Positions 5,839 through 11,619 of a DNA stretch of 11,619 bases are shown here, one piece after another; the stretch's first letter is position 1, and each line of letters opens with the position of its first letter. The notes under the pieces are model-generated. The model had not been told where the DNA came from. It did no database searches and saw only the letters and a list, made by a program, of their open reading frames with translations. Both the position numbers and the translations under genes were made by a program. Source of the stretch: JAYXXU01 sp049301135. GTDB lineage: Bacteria > Pseudomonadota > Gammaproteobacteria > Pseudomonadales > Moraxellaceae. The stretch spans positions 1 to 11,619 of the forward strand of contig JBAQKP010000284.1 in NCBI GenBank assembly GCA_049301135.1, written 5' to 3'.

Positions 5839-8025
5839 ATGTCTGCTGTGCAATCAAAAAACTTTACGCTAGAAGATCAGGCACTTAAAGATCGGGCGTT
5901 CAAAAACGCTGTGCTGCTATTTCTGACAGCTTGGTGGCTGTTGCTGCTGGCGATTTATCCCAATCAGGTTGCTGCTGCGCCGCCGACTGAAAGCGCAACC
6001 ATTGGTAATAGTGTTAGCAATACGGTCAGTAGTTTGTTGGGCAATTTTCGCAACAGTCCCAACCAAAAATTCTTGCCGGTTGAGCGTGCCTTTACAGTCA
6101 GCAATCGGCAGCAAGCTGATGAGTTGTTGATCGATATTCGAGTCACGCCAGAGCATTATGTTTATCAAGATCAGTTTCGGTTTACCTCTGTTGCCGGTTT
6201 GACGGTCGGTACGCCAACTTTTTCGCGTGCGCCGACCTTCGAGGAAGATCCTGCGTTTGGTCGGGTTGCGGTGTTTGACCAAGATGTGCAACTGCGCGTA
6301 CCAGTCGCTTATACAGGAGTCGGTACAGGGACGGTTGCGGGCGAGCTAAAGTTTCGTTGGCAAGGTTGTGCCAAAGCCGGACTATGCTATCCGCCACAAA
6401 TTGAAACCATTCAAATTCAAGCCACTGAGCCGGCTGCGCCTACCAAATCTACTGTGCAATCTGCGGTCAGCGTCACCTCGCCAGACGGACAACTGGCCAC
6501 GAAAACGCCTGATCCAGCCAATATAACCGCTATCACCGACGCGAAGCCGCCTGCCGCCGGAATCGTCAGTGCATCGGCGCAGCGCAACGTGCGCGAGCAA
6601 GGCGAGTTACGTCCACTCAGCATGCCGATTCCACGGGTGACCATCAGTGACTTATCGGTGCAGTCTGAGCAAGGTAATTTGCCGTTACAGTTTGCCGGAC
6701 AAGGCAACGGCAACAGTGTGGCGGTATCGGCAGCTGCACCTGCGGCAGTCGCATTAGATACAGATCCGTTTGGTCTGGGGCAGCGGCCGTGGCTGGCGAT
6801 TGCACTGTTATTTTTGGCGGGTTTGGGCTTGGCGTTTACCCCGTGTGTGCTGCCGATGATTCCGATTGTCGCCAATTTGGTGGCGCGGCAGCATCGCCGC
6901 TCGGCCAAGCATGGTTTGGCGTTGTCAGCCGCGTATGTGTTTGGGGTGGCATCGAGTTATGCGATGCTGGGGGCGTTGATTGCGGCGTTTGGTCATCAGA
7001 TCAATCTGGTGGCATGGCTGCAACAACCGGCGATTTTGATCGGGTTTGCGCTAATTTTTGTGCTGTTGGCACTGCACACATTTAACTTGCTACCGATTCG
7101 CCTACCGCATGCTGTACGGGTCAGAATTGAGCGGCTTGGTCAGATTGGCCAGCATGAGCGTTGGGCGGGTAGTTTGTTTGGCAGTGCGGTGGTGGGGTTC
7201 TTTTCAGCCTTGGTGGTATCGCCGTGTGTGTCTGCGCCACTGGCAGGCGTGTTGCTGTCGGTGTCGACGGTCGGTGATCCGTTGCTGGGTGCTGTGGCGT
7301 TGTTTGCCTTGGGTTGTGGTCTAGGTGTGCCGTTGATGGTATTGGGCGCAACCGAAGGCCGCTTGTTGCCCAAAGCTGGTAATTGGCTGAATTGGGTGCG
7401 GCAAGGTTTTGGCCTGTTGTTGCTTGGTGTGGCGTTGTATCTGCTGAATCGGGTGTTTAGCACGTCATTGATTTTGGCGGCGTGGTCAGCCTTATTTATG
7501 CTGCTAGCGGTCTGGATGTGGAGCTGGCAGGGGCGTGGGCAGTTGCTCAGTCGTGCCGTTGCTTTGATGTTGGGCGTATGGAGTGGCGTGCAGTTGATGG
7601 GTGTGGCACAAGGTCAGCATGATCCGTGGCAGCCTTTAGCGAAAACCACATCATCAGTTGCGTTATCTGCGCCAGCCACAACTACAGCTGTGCAGACCAT
7701 TACGAGCGTGGCGGAATTGCAGCAACTTCAGGTTAGCACCCCGCGTCTGTTGGTCGATGTGACAGCGGACTGGTGTATCAGTTGTAAGATCATGGAGCGC
7801 GAGTTATTTGGGGTAAATGCACCGGCTGCACTTACGACATGGACGCGGGTCAAGCTAGACGTGACTGAGCCGAGCGTGGAGGCCAAGCAGGTGCTGGCGC
7901 AACTCCATTTGTTTGGCCCTCCGGCGTTGTTATTTTATCAAGATGGTGTGTTGCAGGCGCGTTTGGTCGGTGAGACTGATCTACCGACCTTGCAACGCCA
8001 GTTGGATCAGTTGGCAACCCCGTAA
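5839..8025 (+). CDS. dsbD: Thiol:disulfide interchange protein DsbD
   Basis: DsbD moves electrons from cytoplasmic thioredoxin across the inner membrane to periplasmic DsbC, DsbG and cytochrome c maturation proteins. All three modules and all six redox cysteines are present: the N-terminal periplasmic domain with WQGCAKAGLCYPP (C177, C183), the membrane domain with FTPCVLPMIPI (C336) and SPCVSAPLAG (C463), and the C-terminal thioredoxin-like domain with DWCISCK (C646, C649). At 728 residues it is clearly longer than the E. coli protein. The extra length is a charged N-terminal extension (1-22) before the signal helix (about 24-41, likely cleavage after VAAA near 47) and a linker of about 115 residues (195-310) rich in Ala, Pro, Ser and Thr. 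GGTGAGG at 5827-5833 supports the start. The 3' end overlaps thiO by 19 nt on the opposite strand. Confidence 0.96.
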   Translation: MSAVQSKNFTLEDQALKDRAFKNAVLLFLTAWWLLLLAIYPNQVAAAPPTESATIGNSVSNTVSSLLGNFRNSPNQKFLPVERAFTVSNRQQADELLIDIRVTPEHYVYQDQFRFTSVAGLTVGTPTFSRAPTFEEDPAFGRVAVFDQDVQLRVPVAYTGVGTGTVAGELKFRWQGCAKAGLCYPPQIETIQIQATEPAAPTKSTVQSAVSVTSPDGQLATKTPDPANITAITDAKPPAAGIVSASAQRNVREQGELRPLSMPIPRVTISDLSVQSEQGNLPLQFAGQGNGNSVAVSAAAPAAVALDTDPFGLGQRPWLAIALLFLAGLGLAFTPCVLPMIPIVANLVARQHRRSAKHGLALSAAYVFGVASSYAMLGALIAAFGHQINLVAWLQQPAILIGFALIFVLLALHTFNLLPIRLPHAVRVRIERLGQIGQHERWAGSLFGSAVVGFFSALVVSPCVSAPLAGVLLSVSTVGDPLLGAVALFALGCGLGVPLMVLGATEGRLLPKAGNWLNWVRQGFGLLLLGVALYLLNRVFSTSLILAAWSALFMLLAVWMWSWQGRGQLLSRAVALMLGVWSGVQLMGVAQGQHDPWQPLAKTTSSVALSAPATTTAVQTITSVAELQQLQVSTPRLLVDVTADWCISCKIMERELFGVNAPAALTTWTRVKLDVTEPSVEAKQVLAQLHLFGPPALLFYQDGVLQARLVGETDLPTLQRQLDQLATP

Positions 8026-9113
8026 AGCTGTTCGGCAAACTGATAGGGGGCAGTGGCAATGCTGCTGCGCTGGCCGAGCATCTGCTCTTTGAGCAGGCGG
8101 GCAGAGGCTGGCGCGAGCACGATGCCATTGCGGAAATGTCCGGCATTTACCCACAAGTTGTCATGTTTCGGCGCAGCGCCAATAAATGGAATGCCGTTTG
8201 GCGCGGCCGGTCGCAAGCCAGCCCAGTGTTGTTTGACCGGTGCATTCAGCAACTCTGGTACCAGATGTGCGGCTTTTTGCATCAGGATCTGCAAGGCTTG
8301 GCTGTCGGTCTGCTCATTAAAACCAGTGTTTTCTAGGGTTGAGCCACAGAGAATATGCCCGTCTAAACGCGGAATCACATACATATTTTGATGCATTAAA
8401 ATCGTCGGTAGCCAGCGCGCTGCGGCTTTATAGATAATCATCTGGCCTTTGATCGGTTGTACCGGAAGCTCCAAACCGACCAAATCCCCCAGTTGTCCCG
8501 ACCATGCGCCTGAACAAATCACGTACTGATCGGCTGTCCAGCGCCGCTGTTGTTGGTCGATCAATGCAGTGATTTGGCGGTCGTGTTGTTCGAACTGAAC
8601 CACTTCGGCGTGCTTGATCAGCTTCACGCCAATTTTTTCCAGATGTTTGATCAGGGCTTTTAGAAGGCGCGGATTGCGGATATGGCCGATATCTTTGCAC
8701 CAGAGTCCTTGCTGAAACTCAGGATTCAGTCGAGGATTAATCTGTTGCAGCGCTGTGCCGACCAGCCATTCGGGGTTGGCATGCGGTTGTTGTTGATACC
8801 ACGACAGCGCATCACGTCGATCTTCATGATCGAGGATCAGCATGCCACAGCGAGACACTTCGATGTCGATGCCAGTCGATTGCATCAGTTCAATCGCAAG
8901 GCTTTGATAGAGCAACACCGATTGGCTGGCCAGTTGATTGACCGCAGGCAAATAGCGCCACGGATACAGCGGCGACAAGATGCCACCGCCTGCCCAAGAG
9001 GCGGCTTGCGCGTGCTGTTGCTTATCTAAAACAGTCACTTGATGTCCAGCCTGCGCCAGTTCTAGCGCAGATAACAGGCCGATCACACCACCCCCGACAA
9101 TCAGGGTCTTCAT
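8007..9113 (-). CDS. thiO: Glycine oxidase ThiO (FAD-dependent)
   Basis: ThiO oxidises glycine to iminoglycine (dehydroglycine), which ThiG uses to build the thiazole ring of thiamine; H2O2 is released. The 368-residue protein has the N-terminal FAD dinucleotide fold LIVGGGVIG (4-12), ASWAGGGILSP (38-48), a central domain, and the DAAO-family C-terminus with CGSTLENTGF (256-265), GLRPAAPNGIPFIG (299-312; R301, equivalent to the substrate-binding arginine) and NAGHFRNGI (323-331; R328). I start at ATG 9113 because MKTLIVGGG is the usual N-terminus; a GTG two codons earlier (9117-9119) is possible. No other thiamine genes are in view. Related amine oxidases of the DadA type cannot be fully excluded, but the length and GHFRNGI favour ThiO. 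Confidence 0.88.
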   Translation of the reverse strand: MKTLIVGGGVIGLLSALELAQAGHQVTVLDKQQHAQAASWAGGGILSPLYPWRYLPAVNQLASQSVLLYQSLAIELMQSTGIDIEVSRCGMLILDHEDRRDALSWYQQQPHANPEWLVGTALQQINPRLNPEFQQGLWCKDIGHIRNPRLLKALIKHLEKIGVKLIKHAEVVQFEQHDRQITALIDQQQRRWTADQYVICSGAWSGQLGDLVGLELPVQPIKGQMIIYKAAARWLPTILMHQNMYVIPRLDGHILCGSTLENTGFNEQTDSQALQILMQKAAHLVPELLNAPVKQHWAGLRPAAPNGIPFIGAAPKHDNLWVNAGHFRNGIVLAPASARLLKEQMLGQRSSIATAPYQFAEQLYGVAN

Positions 9114-9117
9114 GCGC

Positions 9118-9162
9118 ACAGATCTCGGTTGCCAAAACGTGCCTGTGTTGTGCCAGATCTGT
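9118..9162 (-). promoter_or_regulatory. Hairpin in the thiO leader, covering the ribosome binding region
   Basis: On the minus strand ACAGATCTGG (9153-9162) pairs with CC-G-AGATCTGT (9118-9128), a 10-bp stem with one bulged G and a 24-nt loop. The 3' arm ends 4 nt before the thiO ATG, and the only purine-rich ribosome-binding candidate (CGAGA) lies inside it. It could limit translation, or the AGATCTG copies may be operator half-sites. The conserved TPP-riboswitch segments are not present. Confidence 0.45.
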
Positions 9163-9201
9163 CACGATCTGTAAAGCCCAACTGAATAAAAGCCACTGAG
9201 C

Positions 9202-9238
9202 AAGCGTTCAACTGCTGATTTTTTTAGCAGTTATGCTT
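9202..9238. terminator. Possible hairpin downstream of hemB
   Basis: AACTGCTGA (9210-9218) and TTAGCAGTT (9224-9232) pair with one G·T wobble around five T residues, and AAGC/GCTT (9202-9205, 9235-9238) can extend the structure. It lies just after the hemB stop on the minus strand. No U-tract follows on that strand, so it may be an mRNA 3'-end structure rather than a clean terminator. Confidence 0.35.
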
Positions 9239-9243
9239 AAAGA

Positions 9244-10260
9244 TCAGATCTGCTCAGCGCGTAACAACTGTGCTGCACGCTCGGCGAAATAGGTCAAAAT
9301 CCCATCCGCACCACCACGCCGTAAACCGATCAACGATTCTAAAATCACCGCTTCTGACAGCCAGCCGCGCTCAATCGCCGCCATATGCATCGCGTACTCC
9401 CCACTGACTTGATAGACAAAAGTCGGCACGCCAAACTGGTTCTTTACTTCGCGCACAATATCCAAATACGGCTGGCCGGGTTTGACCATCACCATATCCG
9501 CGCCTTCTTGTAAGTCGAGTGCGACTTCGTGAAGCGCTTCTAAACGATTGGCTGGATCCATTTGGTAGTTTTTTTTGTGGCCACCTTTCAGATTGCCTGC
9601 ACTGCCGACCGCATCGCGAAATGGCCCATAGTAGGCCGAGGCATACTTGGCAGCGTAAGACATGATGGCCGTATTCACATAGCCATGTTGTTCGAGCGCC
9701 TGCCGAATCGACCCAATCCGGCCATCCATCATGTCACTGGGTGCGACAATATCCACGCCAGCCGCGGCATGACTGAGTGCTTGCTTAACCAGCGCATCGA
9801 CGGTGGCATCGTTCACCACATAGCCGCTGTCATCGGTCAGACCGTCTTGGCCGTGACTGGTATACGGATCAAGCGCGACATCACTGATCAGTACCAACTC
9901 TGGAAAACGTGCTTTAAGCTGGCGAATCGCGGTCTGTGCCAAGCCATCCTCACGCCATGCAGCGGCAGCATCGGCGCTTTTGTCTGATTGCGGGGTGACT
10001 GGAAACAAGGCCATTTTACTGACGCCAAGTTTGAGCAAATCTTCAGCTTTTTGTAGGAGTAAATCGACCGATAAACGCTCGACATTCGGCATACTGCTAA
10101 TCGGCTGGCGTTGATTCTGACCTTCGAGGATAAATACTGGCGCGATTAAATGTTGCGGCAGCAGCACGGTTTCGCTGACCATCGCCCGTACGTTGTCATG
10201 TAAGCGCAAACGCCGCAGCCGCGTGGCTGGATAGGCTGCCCGATTCAACGTAAAAGTCAT
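9244..10260 (-). CDS. hemB: Delta-aminolevulinic acid dehydratase (porphobilinogen synthase) HemB
   Basis: HemB condenses two 5-aminolevulinate molecules to porphobilinogen, an early cytosolic step of haem synthesis. The 338-residue protein carries both Schiff-base lysines, K205 in SYAAKYASAYYGPFRDA and K260 in MVMVKPGQPYLD, at the positions known for the Pseudomonas enzyme. The metal segment DVALDPYTSHGQDG (128-140) has Asp and Ala where zinc enzymes have cysteines, so this is a magnesium-type HemB. I start at ATG 10260 (MTFTLNRAAYPATRLRRLR) because TTGAGG on the minus strand precedes it by a suitable distance; a start at 10296 would add 12 hydrophobic residues unlike the family. It is divergent from the thioesterase gene, with a 62-nt shared upstream region. 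Confidence 0.97.
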   Translation of the reverse strand: MTFTLNRAAYPATRLRRLRLHDNVRAMVSETVLLPQHLIAPVFILEGQNQRQPISSMPNVERLSVDLLLQKAEDLLKLGVSKMALFPVTPQSDKSADAAAAWREDGLAQTAIRQLKARFPELVLISDVALDPYTSHGQDGLTDDSGYVVNDATVDALVKQALSHAAAGVDIVAPSDMMDGRIGSIRQALEQHGYVNTAIMSYAAKYASAYYGPFRDAVGSAGNLKGGHKKNYQMDPANRLEALHEVALDLQEGADMVMVKPGQPYLDIVREVKNQFGVPTFVYQVSGEYAMHMAAIERGWLSEAVILESLIGLRRGGADGILTYFAERAAQLLRAEQI

Positions 10261-10281
10261 GAAAAAAACCTCAAGCACCGT

Positions 10282-10287
10282 TATGAT
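10282..10287 (+). promoter_or_regulatory. Possible -10 hexamer in the compact hemB/thioesterase promoter region
   Basis: TATGAT matches the -10 consensus at 5 of 6 positions and lies 35 nt before the thioesterase start. On the other strand TAGAAT (10295-10300) is also a 5-of-6 match facing hemB. Neither has a convincing -35 hexamer. Confidence 0.25.
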
Positions 10288-10322
10288 AGCCGCCATTCTA
10301 AGCGGTAATCTGGTTAAAACGC

Positions 10323-10886
10323 ATGTATCAACAGTTGAATCTTGATCCTGAGTCGCAAGACGACGATGTGAATAGCGTCAAAAAACCGCTTAAACCGCAA
10401 ACCCTCAGTTCGTGGACAGGCGATATCAGCGAAGCGTTGTTCGATGACTTTGATCAGGTATTGCAGACCTTGTGTGAGACCTTTAGCGCATCGCCGTTTA
10501 TGCAGCATTTGGGCATGCAGTTTAACGTGGTGAATGGCGAGATTCAGGGTTTGATCGACATGACCCCTGAGCTGATTGGCAATACGCATTTTCGGATCTT
10601 GCATGGCGGCGCGACCGCTGCGGTGTTAGACAGTATGGGCGGGATCGCTGCGATGGCGGAGATTTATCGCCGCCGTGAAGGGCTGATTGAGGAGCAGCGC
10701 AAAAAAGTCGCACGTCTGGCCACCACTGATATGCGGGTAGACTATCTGTCACCTGGTCGCGGCGAATATTTTATTGCGACTGCCGAGGTGATGCGACTTG
10801 GGCGCAAGGGCTGCACCATGCGCATGGATCTCCACAACAACGAGGGCAAAGCCATCGCGATTGCGACTGCTGTCTATGCCTACTGA
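10323..10886 (+). CDS. YigI-type hotdog-fold acyl-CoA thioesterase
   Basis: This 187-residue protein belongs to the PaaI/YigI hotdog thioesterases, which hydrolyse acyl-CoA thioesters in the cytosol. The core spans about 45-187: FMQHLGMQF (59-67), the catalytic-helix motif ILHGGATAAVLDSMGG (92-107) with the HGG turn and acidic D103, then TTDMRVDYLSPGRGE (134-148) and MDLHNNEGKAIAIATAVY. The RVDYLxPGRGE block closely resembles E. coli YigI as I remember it. The first 40 or so residues are an acidic, probably flexible extension not found in YigI; the next in-frame Met (M60) would cut into the fold, so the long start is kept although its ribosome binding site is weak. The stop lies 11 nt inside the following gene. 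The substrate is not deducible. Confidence 0.87.
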   Translation: MYQQLNLDPESQDDDVNSVKKPLKPQTLSSWTGDISEALFDDFDQVLQTLCETFSASPFMQHLGMQFNVVNGEIQGLIDMTPELIGNTHFRILHGGATAAVLDSMGGIAAMAEIYRRREGLIEEQRKKVARLATTDMRVDYLSPGRGEYFIATAEVMRLGRKGCTMRMDLHNNEGKAIAIATAVYAY

Positions 10887-11148
10887 GGTGTGCGAGTGTC
10901 GATTAGGCTGTGGGGCATGTTGCATCGCCCCGAGTATCACCAGTCCAATCCCTGAGATGCCAAAAGGCAAACCCGCCGGTGTACGTTGTGTGCAGTTGGA
11001 TGACCAGAATCTATGCCGGTTGTTTGGTTTGCCAGAGCGCCCGCTGTTTTGTGGCACGTTACAGCCTGCGCTGGAGATGTGCGGCCAAACCCAGCAACAG
11101 GCGATGATTTATTTGGTTAATTTAGAGCAGCTAACATTACCGAATTAA
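10876..11148 (+). CDS. YkgJ/UPF0153-type cysteine cluster protein
   Basis: The 90-residue protein has nine cysteines: C6, C8, C12, C15, C16, C38, C47, C59 and C69. The N-terminal CRLGCGACCIAPSITSPIP (8-26) and the later VRCVQLDDQNLCRLFG and RPLFCGTLQPALEMCG are hallmarks of small YkgJ/UPF0153 family proteins, thought to bind zinc or an iron-sulfur cluster; the function is unknown. I start at the ATG at 10876, inside the thioesterase gene (11-nt overlap), because the family sequence begins there; a longer reading from 10798 would add 26 residues that merely overlap the thioesterase frame. Tight overlap suggests translational coupling and a shared transcript. A weak AT-rich hairpin covers its stop codon. 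Confidence 0.88.
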   Translation: MPTEVCECRLGCGACCIAPSITSPIPEMPKGKPAGVRCVQLDDQNLCRLFGLPERPLFCGTLQPALEMCGQTQQQAMIYLVNLEQLTLPN

Positions 11149-11152
11149 TGTT
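11133..11152 (+). terminator. Weak AT-rich hairpin at the end of the cysteine cluster gene
   Basis: AACATTA (11133-11139) and TAATGTT (11146-11152) form a perfect 7-bp stem with a 6-nt loop, followed by TTATC. It overlaps the stop codon and has only one GC pair, so it is a marginal terminator. Confidence 0.3.
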
Positions 11153-11215
11153 TTATCAAAAATAATGAATCAGCGGCAGAATATCGCCCATTTGGGTGAT
11201 TTTTCAGCGAAATAC

Positions 11216-11244
11216 TTGTGTTTTTACCGTGTTTCAATTTTACT
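11216..11244 (+). promoter_or_regulatory. Weak promoter candidate for the right-edge lipoprotein
   Basis: TTGTGT and TTTACT are separated by 17 nt in the AT-rich gap before the lipoprotein gene (3 and 4 of 6 consensus matches). The support is mostly location; the 158-nt gap between genes otherwise holds only a short dyad. Confidence 0.25.
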
Positions 11245-11267
11245 CGGAGTTGCCCATAACAGGGATC

Positions 11268-11284
11268 TGCCAATCGATTTGGCA
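11268..11284. repeat. Short dyad just upstream of the lipoprotein ribosome binding site
   Basis: TGCCAA (11268-11273) and TTGGCA (11279-11284) form a perfect 6-bp inverted repeat around TCGAT, with GAT/ATC able to extend the symmetry at the edges. It ends 10 nt before the AAGGAG and could be an operator or leader hairpin. Confidence 0.3.
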
Positions 11285-11306
11285 AAATCACTCAAGGAGA
11301 GTTGTG

Positions 11307-11619
11307 ATGAGTATTCAGAAAAATACACTGTGCTGTGCAATTTTGGTCGGCGCATCCATGCTGCTAGTGGCTTGTAATGATGATGATCCCAAAACCAGTA
11401 ATACTACACCCACCACGCCTGCGGCAGAAACAGCCAAAATTGAAGGCGTTGCTGCGACCGGCAAGCCGTTTGTTGGCAAGGTTGAAGTCGTCAACGCCCA
11501 AGGCAAGAAATCCAGTGCAGTCACAATTAATGCCGATGGCACGTTTAGTGTCGATGTACCCAAAGGTGCGCCGTACCTGATTCGGGCGTTTAACGACAAT
11601 CCAGCAGACAGCTTATACT
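11307..11619 (+). CDS. Putative lipoprotein, N-terminal part only (runs off the window)
   Basis: An open reading frame starts at ATG 11307, with an excellent ribosome binding site (AAGGAG at 11294-11299, 7 nt upstream), and stays open for 104 codons to the window edge. The first 23 residues are a lipoprotein signal peptide ending in the lipobox LVAC (C23). The mature protein begins NDDD, then a Thr/Pro/Ala-rich linker (about 30-42), then a segment (AKIEGVAATGKPFVGKVEVVNAQ, broken here for reading: AKIEGVAATG and KPFVGKVEV) and a strand pattern with DGTFSVDVP that resembles carboxypeptidase-regulatory-like or Ig-like beta-sandwich repeats. Asn rather than Asp follows the lipid cysteine, which favours outer-membrane sorting by the E. 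coli rule. The full length, domain number and function cannot be told. Confidence 0.82.
   Translation, partial: MSIQKNTLCCAILVGASMLLVACNDDDPKTSNTTPTTPAAETAKIEGVAATGKPFVGKVEVVNAQGKKSSAVTINADGTFSVDVPKGAPYLIRAFNDNPADSLY

Noticed and set aside
6417..6908. 163-codon leftward frame opposite dsbD
   Set aside because: It mirrors the dsbD linker and first membrane helix; no family resemblance, and DsbD motifs fix the coding strand.
9114..9243. TPP riboswitch upstream of thiO
   Set aside because: The conserved CUGAGA and the second conserved thi-box segment are not present in the leader; only a simple hairpin is.
10261..10296. Upstream extension of hemB by 12 residues
   Set aside because: The extra residues (MAAIITVLEVFF) do not fit HemB, and the ribosome binding site TTGAGG is correctly placed for the ATG at 10260.
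11165..11377. Rightward 70-codon open frame before and overlapping the lipoprotein gene
   Set aside because: It has no ribosome binding site, no recognisable features, and overlaps a gene with a clear AAGGAG and lipobox in another frame.
1..11619. CRISPR array, insertion sequence, prophage or defence island
   Set aside because: I found no regularly spaced repeats, transposase or integrase motifs, or terminal inverted repeats with target duplications; genes are almost all core housekeeping functions.

Overview
The window looks like ordinary chromosomal core sequence from a gammaproteobacterium, most likely a member or relative of the Moraxellaceae with a higher GC content (a little over half by eye) than typical Acinetobacter. 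The basis is the Fur protein, which from memory is very close to Acinetobacter Fur over its first 90 residues, the block bamE / fur / pilU-pilT / yggS, and a Pseudomonas-type magnesium HemB with Schiff-base lysines at K205 and K260. The genus is not resolved. I see no mobile element, CRISPR array, tRNA or rRNA, and no obvious new defence or biosynthetic system. Ten genes are confidently assignable, one membrane protein is a divergent transporter relative, and one lipoprotein runs off the right edge.

Positions 1-216 hold the uncertain tail of whatever lies to the left, a strong terminator hairpin (64-94) and a weak promoter candidate. An 11-segment membrane protein that reads like a worn neurotransmitter:sodium symporter (NSS/SNF) relative overlaps rnfH by 11 nt. 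rnfH converges on bamE, the outer-membrane assembly lipoprotein. bamE is divergent from fur, the iron regulator. fur converges on the twitching-motility pair pilT-pilU, which is transcribed leftward, and a long nested hairpin separates them. pilT is divergent from yggS (PLP homeostasis). yggS is followed on the same strand by an unusually long dsbD (728 residues), which delivers electrons to the periplasm.

From about 8.0 kb, thiO (glycine oxidase, thiamine thiazole pathway) and hemB (porphobilinogen synthase) read leftward. The 3' end of thiO overlaps the 3' end of dsbD by 19 nt. hemB is divergent from a two-gene unit made of a YigI-type hotdog thioesterase and a small cysteine-cluster protein (UPF0153/YkgJ family), which overlap by 11 nt. 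At the right edge a lipoprotein gene begins with a very good ribosome binding site and lipobox but has no stop inside the window.

The most interesting points are modest: the NSS-like protein that appears to lack the TM1 sodium/substrate motif and sits where ratA might be expected; a hairpin that would fold the thiO ribosome binding region; the long linker and N-terminal extension of DsbD; a 19-nt dyad between bamE and fur; and the truncated lipoprotein.
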